A stretch of 64,000 nucleotides of DNA from Bdellovibrionota bacterium. GTDB lineage: Bacteria; Bdellovibrionota; Bdellovibrionia; Bdellovibrionales; JAEYZS01. The DNA lies in the NCBI GenBank assembly GCA_040386775.1, contig JAZKEU010000012.1, forward strand, positions 62,001 through 126,000. Direction: 5' to 3'. A program made the translations under genes and the position numbers. Under the pieces are notes generated by a model, which was not told where the DNA came from, did no database searches, and saw only the letters and a list, made by a program, of their open reading frames with translations. The first letter of the stretch is position 1, and each line of letters begins with the position of its first letter. Positions 25,674 to 36,900 of this stretch are shown here, piece after piece.

Positions 25674-26325
25674 GGCTGCCCTCCGAAACTTCCTTAGCAG
25701 TTAAAATATCACCTTTGTAAACCCAAACTTTAACTCCAATTAAACCGTATGTTGTTAAAGCTTCTGCTGTTCCATAATCAATATCCGCTCTCAATGTGTG
25801 CAATGGAACAGACTTTTCGTTGTACCATTCAACTCTTGCGATTTCTGCACCATCAAGTCTTCCGCCAACTTTAATTTTAATTCCTCTTACACCAACTTTA
25901 ATTCCCGCTTGAATAGCTTTTTTAACAGCTCTTCTCCAAGAAATACGCTTTTCTAATTGAAGAGCGATGTTTTCTGAAATCAATTGTGCATCCATATCTG
26001 GCTTACGAACTTCGTGAATGTTCAAAAACACTTCATTCTTTGTCAGCTTTTGAACTTCAGCTTTTAACTGATCAATTCCAGTTCCTTTTTTGCCGATAAC
26101 AACACCTGGACGAGCTGTTGAGATTACAATCTTCACTTTATTAGCTGCTCTTTCCATTTCAATACGAGCAACACCAGCGTGTTTTAATTTTGCTTTTATG
26201 TATTTTCTTAGTTTGAAATCTTCATGAACCTGCTGAGCATACAAATTGCCTTTAGCAAACCAACGAGAATCCCAAGTTCTAATAACGCCTACGCGTAAAC
26301 CAATTGGATTAACCTTTTGACCCAC
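25666..26325 (-). CDS. rpsC: 30S ribosomal protein S3
   Basis: 219 residues. [24 protein letters not shown] start, a type II KH domain with [15 protein letters not shown], and the C-terminal domain with [31 protein letters not shown]. It forms the mRNA entry with S4 and S5. It begins 3 nt after rplV and overlaps rplP by 8 nt. Confidence 0.99.
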   Translation of the reverse strand: MGQKVNPIGLRVGVIRTWDSRWFAKGNLYAQQVHEDFKLRKYIKAKLKHAGVARIEMERAANKVKIVISTARPGVVIGKKGTGIDQLKAEVQKLTKNEVFLNIHEVRKPDMDAQLISENIALQLEKRISWRRAVKKAIQAGIKVGVRGIKIKVGGRLDGAEIARVEWYNEKSVPLHTLRADIDYGTAEALTTYGLIGVKVWVYKGDILTAKEVSEGSRA

Positions 26326-26328
26326 GAA

Positions 26329-26661
26329 TTACCTCTCTTCCAATGCTAAGTTGATGTGTGCGGTTCTTTTTCTGATCTCTGCTGCTCTACCTTGTGCTCT
26401 TGGCATATATCTTTTGATATGTGGGCCAGCATCAACCGAGATGTGTTTTACGAATAAATTATCCACATCGATAACTTGTTTTTGTTCTGCGTTTGCTACA
26501 GCAGACTCGATCAGTTTTTTCATCATCAATGCAGATTTTTTATTTGTGAATGACAACGTCTTAAGAGCCTCGTTAACATCTTTTCCACGCACCAGATCAG
26601 CAACTAGTCTTGCCTTCTGCGCACTCACTCTTGCAAATCTTAAATAAGCTTTTACTTCCAT
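26329..26661 (-). CDS. rplV: 50S ribosomal protein L22
   Basis: 110 residues, typical: KAYLRFARVSAQKARLVADLVRGKDVNEAL, then the long hairpin HISVDAGPHIKRYMPRAQGRAAEIRKRTAHI that lines the exit tunnel (macrolide region, no obvious change). S10 operon, 12 nt after rpsS. Confidence 0.99.
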   Translation of the reverse strand: MEVKAYLRFARVSAQKARLVADLVRGKDVNEALKTLSFTNKKSALMMKKLIESAVANAEQKQVIDVDNLFVKHISVDAGPHIKRYMPRAQGRAAEIRKRTAHINLALEER

Positions 26662-26673
26662 TTTTCCTTACCT

Positions 26674-26958
26674 TTACGACTTCGTTACTTCTGCTTTTTT
26701 AACCGCAGAGTGACCATGGAATGTTCTAGTTGGTGCAAATTCACCAAGTTTGTGTCCAATCATGTTTTCTGTAATGTAAACAGGGATAAACTTTTTCCCG
26801 TTGTGAACTGCGAATGTTAATCCGACAGCATCAGGGATGATCACTGAACGACGTGACCAAGTTTTAATAACTTTTTTATTGTTAGTGTCATTTGCAGTAT
26901 TAATTTTTTTAAGTACATGTTGGTCTACAAATGGACCTTTTTTTATCGATCTAGCCAC
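26674..26958 (-). CDS. rpsS: 30S ribosomal protein S19
   Basis: 94 residues, typical: [65 protein letters not shown] in the core. It pairs with S13 in the 30S head. S10 operon, 13 nt after rplB. Confidence 0.99.
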   Translation of the reverse strand: MARSIKKGPFVDQHVLKKINTANDTNNKKVIKTWSRRSVIIPDAVGLTFAVHNGKKFIPVYITENMIGHKLGEFAPTRTFHGHSAVKKAEVTKS

Positions 26959-26971
26959 TTTTCATTCTCCC

Positions 26972-27790
26972 TTATTTACGTCTCTTAACAATAAACGTAT
27001 TTGTACGCTTATTGTTTCTAGTTTTATAACCCCTGCAAGGTTGCCCCCAAGGAGTTACCGGATGGTGACCTTTACCAACACCTTCACCACCACCGAGTGG
27101 GTGATCAACTGGGTTCATCGCCATACCGCGAACTGAAGGTCTAATACCTTTCCAACGGTTTCTTCCTGCTTTACCAATTTTAATATTTTCGTGATCTGTA
27201 TTTCCTAATTGTCCGATTGCAGCTCTGCAAACACTAAGGATTTTTCTGACTTCACCAGAAGGTAATTTTACTAAACAGTATTGCCCTTCTTTAGAAACCA
27301 GAGATGCTCCACTCCCAGCAGAACGAACGATTTGAGCACCTTTTCCAGGTCTCACTTCGATTCCATGAATGATTGTACCAACTGGGATACTTTCTAATTT
27401 TAGTGAATTTCCAGGCTTGATATCCGCTGTTTCGCTAGAGATTACCTGATCACCCACACTCAATCCAACTGGAGCTAAAATATAAGCCTTTTCCCCGTCA
27501 GCATAGCTGATCAAAGCGATACGAACTGATCTGTTTGGATCGTATTCAATTGCTGCAACCTTTGCCGGAATATCAGTCTTAACTCTTTTGAAATCTACTA
27601 ATCTATATTTTCTTTTATGACCGCCACCTTGATGTCTTACTGTAATTTGACCGTGGTTATTTCTACCCGCGTTCTTCATCAACTTCGACGTCAGTGACTT
27701 TTCTGGTTTATCTTTTGTGATTTCAGAGAAATCAAAACCAGTCATGTGTCTTCTAGAATCTGTGGTTGGACGGTATGTCTTGATGCCCAT
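26972..27790 (-). CDS. rplB: 50S ribosomal protein L2
   Basis: 272 residues, normal. [24 protein letters not shown], the OB and SH3 folds, and the C-terminal signature [26 protein letters not shown] with the conserved histidine near the peptidyl transferase centre. S10 operon, 2 nt after rplW. Confidence 0.99.
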   Translation of the reverse strand: MGIKTYRPTTDSRRHMTGFDFSEITKDKPEKSLTSKLMKNAGRNNHGQITVRHQGGGHKRKYRLVDFKRVKTDIPAKVAAIEYDPNRSVRIALISYADGEKAYILAPVGLSVGDQVISSETADIKPGNSLKLESIPVGTIIHGIEVRPGKGAQIVRSAGSGASLVSKEGQYCLVKLPSGEVRKILSVCRAAIGQLGNTDHENIKIGKAGRNRWKGIRPSVRGMAMNPVDHPLGGGEGVGKGHHPVTPWGQPCRGYKTRNNKRTNTFIVKRRK

Positions 27791-27792
27791 CT

Positions 27793-28071
27793 TTATGCTC
27801 CCTCAAACAGACCGATTTTTTCACCATCTTGAAGCTTAACAAATGCTTTTTTCCAATAACGGACAGCACTCACTTTAGCTCCAGTTCTTCTGGCTCTATT
27901 ACGGCAAATCTGTGTTCTAACTTCGTCAACTTTTACGTTGAACGCTTTTTCAATAGCTACTTTAATTTGTTTTTTGTCAGCCTTCTTATCAACTTCAAAA
28001 ACATAAGTGTTCATTGCTGAATAAACTGTGTTTTTTTCTGTTACGAGAGGACGCTTGATAATATCAAACAT
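27793..28071 (-). CDS. rplW: 50S ribosomal protein L23
   Basis: 92 residues: [12 protein letters not shown] start, [32 protein letters not shown]. It is at the tunnel exit and docks trigger factor and SRP; the glutamate for trigger factor binding would be in the VTEKN or FEVDK segment. S10 operon, 2-nt spacings on both sides. Confidence 0.98.
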   Translation of the reverse strand: MFDIIKRPLVTEKNTVYSAMNTYVFEVDKKADKKQIKVAIEKAFNVKVDEVRTQICRNRARRTGAKVSAVRYWKKAFVKLQDGEKIGLFEGA

Positions 28072-28073
28072 GA

Positions 28074-28706
28074 CTATTTCCCTTCTCCACAGCGAGCCAA
28101 AATCTTCTCAAGAGAAGACTCTGTAACAACGGCTGCGTCGTACTTTAATAGATCGAATACATTCAATCCATCAACTTTTGTGTATCTATAATTTTTGAGG
28201 TTACGAGTAGCTCTTGCGAATTTTACATCAGCAGTTTGGTCAACCAATAATGCTTTTGCTACTCCGAACTCTTGTAATCTTGTTGCAAGTTCTTTTGCTT
28301 TACCTTCTTTAGAAGTCATATCTTTTACAACAAAAAATCTTCCTTCTTTATGTAGGTATGAAAGCGCTGATCTTAACCCTGCTTTTTTTAGTTGCTTAGG
28401 CAAGCTGTAAGAATAATCTCTTGGTTTTGGTCCAAAGATTACTCCTCCACCCGGATTCAATGGAGATCTACTAGAACCCTGACGAGCGTTACCAGTTCCT
28501 TTTTGCTTAAACGGCTTTTTTCCGCCACCACGAACATCGCCTTTTTCAAGAGTGCTGTGAGTGCCTTGTCTACGGCAAGCTAACTGCCATTTTACTACAA
28601 CTTGAAGAATATCTTTTCTAACGTCCGCACCGAAGATTTCTTTTGGTACAGAAACTTCTCCAACTTCTTTTTTGTTCCAACCTAATACAGGTAATTTGAT
28701 TGCCAT
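28074..28706 (-). CDS. rplD: 50S ribosomal protein L4
   Basis: 210 residues, full length. Seen: RQGTHSTLEKGDVRGGGKKPFKQKGTGNARQGSSRSP, the tunnel loop, and a C-terminal Rossmann-like part with LLVDQTADVKFARATRNL. In E. coli L4 represses its operon through the S10 leader; the leader here is different in sequence. S10 operon, 8 nt after rplC. Confidence 0.99.
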   Translation of the reverse strand: MAIKLPVLGWNKKEVGEVSVPKEIFGADVRKDILQVVVKWQLACRRQGTHSTLEKGDVRGGGKKPFKQKGTGNARQGSSRSPLNPGGGVIFGPKPRDYSYSLPKQLKKAGLRSALSYLHKEGRFFVVKDMTSKEGKAKELATRLQEFGVAKALLVDQTADVKFARATRNLKNYRYTKVDGLNVFDLLKYDAAVVTESSLEKILARCGEGK

Positions 28707-28714
28707 AATAAGTC

Positions 28715-29419
28715 CTACTCTTTCATCAATCTTACAAGGGTGTTCATAGCTCCTGGAACCGGCCCCTTTACTAAAATAACGTTTTCGCTTGGGATAACAT
28801 CCACGATTTGTACATTTTTAACTGTTGTTTGTTCGTCACCGAATTGACCCGGAAGCTTTCTACCTTTTAGAACTCTACCCGGCCATGTTCTCATACCCAC
28901 TGAACCTGGCTTTCTGTGGAACTTAGAACCATGGGCTGCAGGACCGCCTTTGAAGTTATGTCTTTTCATAACGCCAGTGAATCCACGTCCTTTGGACTTA
29001 GCTACGATTCTAACGCTTGTGCCTTTTGGAAGAGAGTCGATTGAAACTTTTTGCCCAACCGTTACACCTTCTGGAAGTGCCTGCCTTACTTCTTTTGAAA
29101 AATAAGCTGCATTTTCGAATCCAGCCTTTCTGCAAAGAGTAAGTTCAGCGTTGTTTGAAGTTCTCGCTGGCTTTGGCTTGAAAGATACTTGAACTGCTTC
29201 GTATCCGTCTTTTTCTTTTGTTTTAACTTGCGAAACAAATAATGGATCGTATTTTAATGCAGTCACAGGTATAACCGCTCCGTCATCACCATAAATAGTC
29301 ATCATACCCATTTTGAAAGCATAGATCCCATCAAGCTTAAGCTCATTGCTTTGCTTGTCTTGCGAAGGAGCAGCTGCTTCTGTATTAGTTTCTTCTGTTG
29401 TTACTTCTTGTTCAGTCAT
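28715..29419 (-). CDS. rplC: 50S ribosomal protein L3 with acidic N-terminal extension
   Basis: 234 residues against about 205-210 usual. The extra part is an acidic, low-complexity N-terminus ([20 protein letters not shown]) before the usual [19 protein letters not shown]. The core has [36 protein letters not shown], the central extension reaching the peptidyl transferase centre. Start ATG 29419 with GGAG upstream supports the extended form. S10 operon, 17 nt after rpsJ. Confidence 0.98.
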   Translation of the reverse strand: MTEQEVTTEETNTEAAAPSQDKQSNELKLDGIYAFKMGMMTIYGDDGAVIPVTALKYDPLFVSQVKTKEKDGYEAVQVSFKPKPARTSNNAELTLCRKAGFENAAYFSKEVRQALPEGVTVGQKVSIDSLPKGTSVRIVAKSKGRGFTGVMKRHNFKGGPAAHGSKFHRKPGSVGMRTWPGRVLKGRKLPGQFGDEQTTVKNVQIVDVIPSENVILVKGPVPGAMNTLVRLMKE

Positions 29420-29436
29420 TGCTTATCTCCTCAGGC

Positions 29437-29754
29437 CTATACCACTGACAACTTGATTTCTACATCTACACCAGCAGATAGATCTAACTTCATGAGTTGG
29501 TCTACTGTTTGTTGTGATGGTTCTAAAATGTCGAGCAATCTTTTGTGTGTTCTGATTTCGAATTGTTCTCTTGATTTTTTATCAACGTGTGGCGATCTCA
29601 AAACTGTGTATCTGTTGATACGAGTCGGAAGAGGGATTGGGCCCGCTACTCTTGCACCAGTTCTTCTTGCTGTATCTACGATTTCCTTCGTTGATTGATC
29701 GAGAAGTTTATGATCGAAAGCTTTTAAACGAATTCGAATTTTCTGACTTTGCAT
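29437..29754 (-). CDS. rpsJ: 30S ribosomal protein S10
   Basis: 105 residues: [71 protein letters not shown] is the classic core (also called NusE, binding NusB in antitermination). It is the first gene of the S10 operon, preceded by a 340-nt leader region after fusA. Confidence 0.99.
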   Translation of the reverse strand: MQSQKIRIRLKAFDHKLLDQSTKEIVDTARRTGARVAGPIPLPTRINRYTVLRSPHVDKKSREQFEIRTHKRLLDILEPSQQTVDQLMKLDLSAGVDVEIKLSVV

Positions 29755-30094
29755 ATCTTATCCTTATTGCTCTAATTTTATGTTTTCAAAAAACATTTCC
29801 TCAAAAAATATTTACTCTATCCAAAGTAAATTCCACCCATCGATGTCTTTTTCCCTGTTTAAATCTTCGAAAAGACTTGCAGGAAAAACACCTGGGCGGC
29901 ATTGATTTCTGAGAATAGTAAAGGTCTATAACCCGTACGAATTGGCAAATATGCACTTTCGGGGTGAAAATTGTCAAAGAGAAAAAATAATATTTTAAAT
30001 AATTCTTACTCTTCTCAAAAACCTTGATCGAACGGCCACGATGGCCGGTCGAAATGGGTTCAAAAGGGCAAAGCCCTTTTCAGGCAGGATGCCT
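29755..30094 (-). promoter_or_regulatory. fusA-rpsJ spacer: hairpins after fusA and the S10 leader
   Basis: 340 nt without a gene. Near rpsJ lie the hairpins ATGTTTT/AAAACAT (29780-29796) and GTCTTTT/AAAAGAC (29845-29876), a plausible S10-operon leader. Near the fusA stop are AAAAGGGC/GCCCTTTT (30062-30080) and CGGCCA/TGGCCG with outer TCGA/TCGA (30028-30052). None is followed by a long U-run, so termination after fusA may be partial. No clear -35/-10 pair was picked. Confidence 0.4.
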
Positions 30095-32212
30095 TTAAAT
30101 CCTACCCAAGCGGGTCAAAATCTCTTCCTGAATCTTAGAAGGAACAGGAGCGTAATGGCTTGGCTCTAGGGTGAATGTCGCGCGCCCTTGGCTCATAGAT
30201 CTGATGTCTGTAGCGTATCCAAAAAGCGTTGCTAACGGAGCCTCAGCCTTAATAACCTGAGCATTTCCGCGAGGATCCATGCGATGGACCTTTCCGCGAC
30301 GAGAGTTCAAATCACCGATGATTGAGCCCATAAACTCTTCCGGAGTAATAATTTCTAAGCGGGAAATAGGCTCTAAAAGCTGTGGTCCGGCGTTTCTTGC
30401 AGCTTCTTTAAACGCCATACTGCCGGCAATTTTGAAGGCCACTTCTGAAGAATCCACTTCATGGAAGCTGCCATGTAATAATGTAACCTTAACATCATTG
30501 ACCTGATAACCCGCCAAAACCCCGTTTTCCATGGATTCTCTAACGCCCTGTTCAATAGCCGGAATAAATTCCGCAGGGATCGTTCCTTGCTTGATGTCGT
30601 TTTTAAAAATGAAGCCTTTTCCTTGCTCGAGAGGTTCAATTTTAATTGTGCAATCGCCGTATTGTCCATGCCCACCTGATTGGCGAATGAACTTACCTTC
30701 TGCCGTCGCAGCTTTTGTGATCGCTTCTCTGTATGAAACTTGAGGCTTACCTTGATTAACGTTCACTTTGTGTTCGCGCTTCAGCCTATCAACAATAATT
30801 TCTAAATGGAGCTCTCCCATTCCTGAAATCAATTGTTGTCCAGTCTCTGCATCATTTCTCACTCTAAAAGATGGATCTTCTTGCTGAAGCTTTATAAGCG
30901 CATCAACAAGTTTTTTCTGATCTTCAATAGATTTTGCTTCGATAGCAGATGAAATCACTGGCTCTGGGAATTTAATATTTTCTAAAAGCACCGGACGCTT
31001 TGTCGAACAGATTGTGTCTCCAGTGTAAGTGTACTTAAGACCTAGCACTGCTCCAATGTCTCCAGCTTTTAATTCTTTTACTTCTTCGCGAGAGTTGGCG
31101 TGCATCTTTACGATGTTTGAAATTCTTTCTTTTTTGTCTTTACCTGGATTTAATAAATAACTTCCTGGCGCAATAACTCCTGAGTAAACGCGAATGAATG
31201 TGAGTACTCCGTAAGAATCCGTCATGAGCTTGAAAGCAAGTGCTACGGGCTCTTCATCGAAGTCTGTTTTACAAAGGATTTTTTTGTCGTGATCTTTTAC
31301 GTCCATACCTTCCATGTCTGGAACTTCAATTGGGCTTGGAAGATAATCAATTACTCCATCGAGTAATGATTGAACGCCTTTATTTTTAAATGCAGATCCA
31401 CAGAACACAGGAAAAGCTTTGAGTGCAATTGTTGCTGCTCGAAGTACGGCTTTCAACTCTGCAACGGTTGGCTCCTCACCGCCTAAATATTTTTCCATTA
31501 ATTTATCATCAAGGTCTGCGATCTTTTCGATCATGAAATTTCTGGCTTCAGTAGCGTCCGCTTTTAAATCTTCTGGAATGGGCTGCTCTGAGAATTTTGC
31601 ATCTACGCCATCGCCTTGCCAGATTTGCGCTTTCATATTCATAAGATCAATGACGCCTTTATATTGATCTTCCGCGCCCAATGGCATTTGCACAGGAACA
31701 GGATTCGCTGCTAATTTTGAAACGATACTTTCGTAAGACATTTTGTAATCAGCGCCAACTCTATCCATTTTATTTACGAAACAAATTCTTGGAACTTTAT
31801 GCTTATCTGCTTGTCTCCAAACAGTTTCAGATTGTGGCTCAACACCGTTAACGGCATCGAACACAGCGATAGCACCATCGAGAACTCTAAGAGATCTTTC
31901 TACTTCAATTGTGAAATCCACATGTCCTGGGGTATCGATGATATTGATTCGGTAGTCTTTCCATTGAGTTGTTGTTGCAGCTGCAGTGATCGTGATTCCA
32001 CGCTCTTGCTCCTGCTCCATCCAGTCCATCGTAGTATTACCTTCGTGAACTTCGCCCACTTTATAATTACGACCTGTGTAGTAGAGAATCCTTTCGGTAG
32101 TTGTAGTTTTCCCGGCATCAATATGAGCCATGATCCCGATATTACGGGTCCACCTTAACTCATCACGATTTTTGGGGTCTAAAAACGACACGGGATAACT
32201 CCAAGTTTTCAA
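30095..32212 (-). CDS. fusA: Elongation factor G
   Basis: 705 residues, full length. The GTPase domain shows [30 protein letters not shown] (switch I), DTPGHVDF and NKMDR. Domains II-V follow, with [12 protein letters not shown] (domain IV) and the [15 protein letters not shown] region. It drives translocation and ribosome recycling. It is separated from rpsG by 725 nt containing a terminator and an unrelated small gene, so it must have its own promoter upstream of 32212. Confidence 0.99.
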   Translation of the reverse strand: MKTWSYPVSFLDPKNRDELRWTRNIGIMAHIDAGKTTTTERILYYTGRNYKVGEVHEGNTTMDWMEQEQERGITITAAATTTQWKDYRINIIDTPGHVDFTIEVERSLRVLDGAIAVFDAVNGVEPQSETVWRQADKHKVPRICFVNKMDRVGADYKMSYESIVSKLAANPVPVQMPLGAEDQYKGVIDLMNMKAQIWQGDGVDAKFSEQPIPEDLKADATEARNFMIEKIADLDDKLMEKYLGGEEPTVAELKAVLRAATIALKAFPVFCGSAFKNKGVQSLLDGVIDYLPSPIEVPDMEGMDVKDHDKKILCKTDFDEEPVALAFKLMTDSYGVLTFIRVYSGVIAPGSYLLNPGKDKKERISNIVKMHANSREEVKELKAGDIGAVLGLKYTYTGDTICSTKRPVLLENIKFPEPVISSAIEAKSIEDQKKLVDALIKLQQEDPSFRVRNDAETGQQLISGMGELHLEIIVDRLKREHKVNVNQGKPQVSYREAITKAATAEGKFIRQSGGHGQYGDCTIKIEPLEQGKGFIFKNDIKQGTIPAEFIPAIEQGVRESMENGVLAGYQVNDVKVTLLHGSFHEVDSSEVAFKIAGSMAFKEAARNAGPQLLEPISRLEIITPEEFMGSIIGDLNSRRGKVHRMDPRGNAQVIKAEAPLATLFGYATDIRSMSQGRATFTLEPSHYAPVPSKIQEEILTRLGRI

Positions 32213-32289
32213 TATTGTCTTCTGAATTTCTCTAAAGTATAGAAATTAATTAAGAACTTGGAATATTTCAAGTAAATTGAACTTTTAAT

Positions 32290-32619
32290 TTAGAAGCATT
32301 TATCATAACAATACGAGGGATTGTTTGTTGCCAGCTTACACGTGTTATTACATGCAACTTTAACCTCAGGACATTCTTTATCCTTCTCGCTCACTTTACC
32401 GTATGCCTTATCAAAGCAGTATGACGGGTTATTTGTAGCTGATTTACATGCCTCAAACTCTTGACTGAATGAGCTTGATGCTTGCTTACATAAAGCAGAA
32501 CCACCTTCACTAGAATCTTGAGAACAATAATATCTATCCCCATCAATAACAACTTGAACACTTTGTTGCGCAAACACACCTTGAGCTAAGAACATTGTAA
32601 TTAAAAAAATCTTAAACAT
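32290..32619 (-). CDS. Small secreted Cys-rich repeat protein
   Basis: 109 residues. A signal peptide (MFKIFLITMFLAQGVFAQ) is followed by a cysteine-rich mature part. The motif ATNNPSYC-(F/Y)DK occurs twice (about residues 61-71 and 97-107), each time preceded by a C-K pair (ACKS and TCKL), so two disulfide-bonded repeats are likely. No family is recognised. It sits between rpsG and fusA, where no other gene is expected in the str operon, and its promoter must lie in 32620-32775. Upstream of it on the same strand is the rpsG terminator. Confidence 0.7.
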   Translation of the reverse strand: MFKIFLITMFLAQGVFAQQSVQVVIDGDRYYCSQDSSEGGSALCKQASSSFSQEFEACKSATNNPSYCFDKAYGKVSEKDKECPEVKVACNNTCKLATNNPSYCYDKCF

Positions 32620-32775
32620 TGATCCCCCATAAAAGACATTCTGTCTTTGTTTATTTCATTGAGAAATTCATGCCTGCGATTTAGAAAGATTTCAACTCTA
32701 GATTTTATTGATGTTAAATTTGTGAGGACAGAGAACACAGAAGTCTCTAATAGAGAAGTACACAAAGCCTATTTC

Positions 32776-32807
32776 CAAAAACAAAAAACCCCAGCTTTTG
32801 CCGAGGT
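32776..32807 (-). terminator. Rho-independent terminator after rpsL-rpsG
   Basis: On the minus strand the arms ACCTCGGC and GCTGGGGT (with G-U pairs), loop AAAA, are followed by T6-G-T5. It lies 130 nt after the rpsG stop. Confidence 0.8.
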
Positions 32808-32937
32808 CTTTGTAGATTTTAAATTTCTGAATATTTTGGTTCGTGGCAAGGCGCGCGGGAGGGAGGTATACGCGTTAAGGTATCCGACCGACCAAGCAAC
32901 GCAGTCCACGGACCACGGACCAAAAGATTCGGAAATT
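32808..32937 (-). other. GC-rich 3' region between rpsG stop and its terminator
   Basis: 130 nt without a gene, clearly richer in G+C than its surroundings. It has short direct repeats (GGTCCGTGGTCCGTGG and GGTCGGTCGG on the minus strand). It might be a structured 3' UTR or a small RNA cut from the rpsG message, or an inserted repeat element. Confidence 0.35.
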
Positions 32938-33411
32938 TTACCAGTTGTAGTGGGCGAATGCTTTGTTTGCATCAGCCATTTTGTGAACGTCTTCTCTCTT
33001 TTTGATAGAGTTTCCACGCTTGTTGTAAGCATCAACTAGTTCCCCAGTTAATCTTGCAGCCATAGATTTTTCACCACGAGCTCTTGCGTATTCAACGATC
33101 CATCTCATTGCCAGTGCAAGACGTCTGTTTGGTCTTACATCTACTGGAACTTGGTAAGTCGCTCCACCAACTCTTCTTGATCTAACTTCAAGAGATGGTT
33201 TTACATTCTCAAGAGCTTTCTTGAAAACACTTAATGGTTCTTCAGCTGGAACTTTAGTTTTGATTTCATCAAATGCAGAATACAAAATTCCTTGCGCTGT
33301 AGTTTTCTTCCCACCTTCCATAAGTGTATTTACGAATTTAGTGATTGTAACATCATTAAAAACTGGGTCTGGGAGAACTTCTCTTTTATAATTACCTTTA
33401 CGACGAGACAT
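32938..33411 (-). CDS. rpsG: 30S ribosomal protein S7
   Basis: 157 residues, typical: [69 protein letters not shown] and AFAHYNW at the end. It starts assembly of the 30S head. It follows rpsL after a 59-nt gap that holds a member of the hairpin family; a terminator follows, so str operon reading stops before fusA. Confidence 0.99.
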   Translation of the reverse strand: MSRRKGNYKREVLPDPVFNDVTITKFVNTLMEGGKKTTAQGILYSAFDEIKTKVPAEEPLSVFKKALENVKPSLEVRSRRVGGATYQVPVDVRPNRRLALAMRWIVEYARARGEKSMAARLTGELVDAYNKRGNSIKKREDVHKMADANKAFAHYNW

Positions 33412-33438
33412 TTTTATTTTCCTCTATATTTAATAATT

Positions 33439-33460
33439 AGTGCTCACTTGAGTAAGCACT
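33439..33460 (-). repeat. Intercistronic stem-loop, rpsL-rpsG gap
   Basis: Plus-strand arms AGTGCTCAC and GTAAGCACT with loop TTGA. The C/A mismatch is a G-U pair in the transcript. It lies 10 nt after the rpsL stop. Confidence 0.75.
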
Positions 33461-33470
33461 GCTATAAGCG

Positions 33471-33851
33471 CTAAACTGCTTTTTTAGCTTTCTTAGTTCC
33501 GTATTTTGATCTTCCGTTTGCTCTACCTTGTACGCCTTGAGTATCTAGAATACCTCTGATGATGTGATATCTAACACCTGGTAAATCTTTAACTCTTCCG
33601 CCTCTGATCATAACAACGCTATGCTCTTGAAGGTTGTGTCCAACACCTGGAATATAAGAAGTTACTTCGTAACCATTACTCAATCTTACTCTTGCAACTT
33701 TTCTTAAAGCTGAATTTGGCTTCTTAGGAGTTGTTGTATAAACTCTTGTACAAACGCCTCTTCTTTGTGGGCATTGTTTTAAAGCTGGTGATTTTGAGCG
33801 AGCTTTCTGCGCGCTTCTTTCTTTTTTAATCAACTGATTAATAGTAGGCAT
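33471..33851 (-). CDS. rpsL: 30S ribosomal protein S12
   Basis: 126 residues: [52 protein letters not shown] and [20 protein letters not shown]. The lysines of the decoding centre are wild type (KKPNSA and RVKDLPG), so no streptomycin-resistance change is seen. It comes 132 nt after the rpoC stop, behind a terminator. Confidence 0.99.
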   Translation of the reverse strand: MPTINQLIKKERSAQKARSKSPALKQCPQRRGVCTRVYTTTPKKPNSALRKVARVRLSNGYEVTSYIPGVGHNLQEHSVVMIRGGRVKDLPGVRYHIIRGILDTQGVQGRANGRSKYGTKKAKKAV

Positions 33852-33924
33852 TCTTACTCCGTGTTTATATCAATTGGGGGAAATTATACAAAATTAGCCC
33901 CCACGTCAAGTTTCTATTCTAATT

Positions 33925-33952
33925 AAAAAGTACCCGATTTAGGGCACTTTTT
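33925..33952 (-). terminator. Terminator after rpoC
   Basis: The arms AAAAAGT-CCC and GGG-ACTTTTT, with one internal mismatch and a 6-nt loop, are followed on either strand by T-rich sequence. It lies between the rpoC stop and the rpsL start. Confidence 0.75.
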
Positions 33953-33983
33953 ACCTATTCTGAGGATTAAGCCAAGCAATAAC

Positions 33984-36900
33984 CTACGTCTGAGGTTGTT
34001 GTGCATTACCCATTGCGAATGGGAGGCTTGCAGCTACGTCATTGTCCTTAGATTCCACCATGATTTTCCAAGTCTTATACGTTTGTAGACCTGTTCCAGC
34101 AGGGATCAAACGACCCATGATGATGTTCTCTTTTAGACCTCTCAAGTTATCTGTCTTAGATTTAAGAGCTGCTTCCGTAAGAACTTTTGTAGTCTCTTGG
34201 AATGAAGCTGCTGAAATCCATGATTCAGTACTCAATGAAGCTTTAGTGATACCCAACAATAATGGCTCTGCAGTTGCCAATTGGCCACCAAGAACTCTTA
34301 CTCTTTCGTTTTCTGCCTCGAAATCAGGTTTTTCAATCTGCTCTCCAGGTAAGAACGCTGTATCACCAGCATCAAGAACTTTTACACGTCGAAGCATCTG
34401 ACGAACGATAACTTCGATATGCTTGTCATTGATGCTCACACCTTGAAGTCTGTAAACTTCTTGGATTTCATTCAACATATAACCAGCAAGTTCTTTGTCA
34501 CCAAGTACGCTCAATACGTCATGCGGGTTCGTTGGTCCATCCATGAGGGCCTCACCGGCTCTTACGAATTCACCTTCTCTTACCGCAATATGCTTCCCTT
34601 TAGGGATGAGGTATTCTTTTTGTTCACCAACTTCAGGGGTCACGATCACACGTTGTTTACCTTTTAAATCTTTACCGAATGAAACGTAACCATCGATCTC
34701 TGTGATGATCGCAGCTTCTTTTGGTTTACGTGCTTCAAACAATTCAGCAACTCTAGGTAGACCACCCGTGATGTCTCTTGTTTTAGAAGTTTCTCTATGC
34801 ATTTTTGCAATGATTTGACCTGCTGTGATTTCTTCTCCGTCAGTCACTAGAAGCTGCGCTTCTACTGGGATAACGTACTGAACATCGACATCACGTCCTG
34901 AGAATTTCTTAGGGTTTCCGTTTTCATCAACAACAGCGATACGAGGTTTCATGTCCCCGCCCTTACCTTCAGTAATTACTTTTGTTGAGAATCCAGTCAC
35001 TGGATCCACTTGTTCTGCGAGAGTCACACCTTCTTCGATATCCTTGAACAAGATTCTTCCACCTGTCTCAGAGATAATCGGATTTGAGTATGGATCCCAT
35101 TCCGCAACAACTTGACCCGCTTTTACTATGCTTCCTTCTTTGAAGTTCAACACAGCTCCGTATACGATTTTAAATCTTTCTCTTTCTCTTCCTGTAGCAT
35201 CGATAACAATAACCTCACCATTTCTATTCATAACAGTGAGCTTGCTATCTTTGTTTCCTACAGCAATAATATTTGAGAACTTCAATGTTCCATCATGACG
35301 AGTTTCGTGAACTGATTGTTCAACTGCTCTAGTTGCAGTACCACCCAAATGGAATGTTCTCATTGTTAACTGCGTTCCTGGTTCACCGATGGATTGAGCA
35401 GCAATAATACCTACTGTCTCACCCAGGTTTGCCATGTTACCGCGTGATAAATCACGGCCGTAACACTTCATACAAACACCACGAAGTGTTTTACATGTAA
35501 GAACTGAACGAATATGAACTGATTCAATACCCGCTTCATCAATTTGAGTTAAGTGGTTCTCCGTAATCTCTTCCGCAGCGCCAACGAGAACTTCGTTAGA
35601 GTAAGGATGAGTCACGTCTTCCATACAAACACGGCCAAGAATTCTCTCGCCCAATGGTTGAATGATCTCGCCACCTTCCATTAATGGAGTGATTGTCATT
35701 CCGTCTTGTGTTCCGCAATCTTCTTCAACAACGATGCAATCTTGAGCTACATCTACAAGTCTTCTTGTTAAGTAACCAGAGTTTGCAGTTTTAAGAGCTG
35801 TATCGGCCAAACCTTTACGCGCTCCGTGAGTAGAAATAAAGTATTGAAGTGTTGATAAACCTTCACGGAAGTTTGCCGTAATCGGAGATTCGATAATCTC
35901 ACCTGATGGTTTCGCCATCAAACCTCTCATACCAGCTAACTGACGAATCTGAGCCGCAGAACCTCTGGCTCCAGAGTCAGCCATAACGAAGATCGAGTTG
36001 AATGAAGCTTCTTCAACAGACTTACCGTCTACGATGAAAGTTTCTTTCTCGATGTTCTTCATCATTTCTTTAGCAACGCGGTCACCAGTTTGCGCCCAAA
36101 CGTCCACAACTTTGTTGTAGCGTTCACCGAACGTGATCAAACCTTCGTCATACTGACGACGGATTTCCGTAATTTGCTTCTCTGTATCTTCGATCATTTT
36201 TTGTTTGTTATCAGGAATCAACATGTCATCGATACAAATTGAAATACCAGCTTTTGTAGAGAACTGGAATCCAAGTTGCATGATCTTATCAGCTAAAAGA
36301 ACAGTCGCTTTCGCTCCTGCAACCCTGAAACATTTATCGATCAGTGATGCGATTTCTTTTTTAGTCATCACTTTGTTTACTGATGCGAATGGAACTTCTT
36401 CCGGAACGATATCGCTCAAGATAGCTCTTCCTACGCTTGTTTCAAATCTTTCGCCATTGATACGAACTCTAACTGCAGCTTGAAGATCAACTTGTTTGTC
36501 CTCAAAAGCATGGATCACTTCATCAACTGAAGAGAATGCTCTGCCGTTTCCTCTAGCGCCTGGGCGAATTCTCGTCATCCAATAGATCCCCAAGATAATA
36601 TCTTGTGATGGGTTGATGATCGGACGTCCGCTGGCAGGAGATAAAATGTTGTTCGTAGACATCATCAAAACACGAGCTTCAACTTGTGCTTCGATTGAAA
36701 GTGGAACGTGAACCGCCATTTGGTCACCATCGAAATCGGCGTTGAACGCTGTACAAACCAATGGATGAAGCTGAATCGCTTTACCTTCATGGAGTAGGGG
36801 TTCAAACGCCTGAATGCCAAGTCTGTGAAGAGTTGGTGCTCTGTTCAATAGCACTGGATGTTCTTGAACCACTTCAGAAAGGATATCCCAAACTTCAACT

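Noticed and set aside
32647-33039. 130-codon plus-strand frame
   Set aside because: It crosses the rpsG terminator and the rpsG 3' end and has no family-like features.
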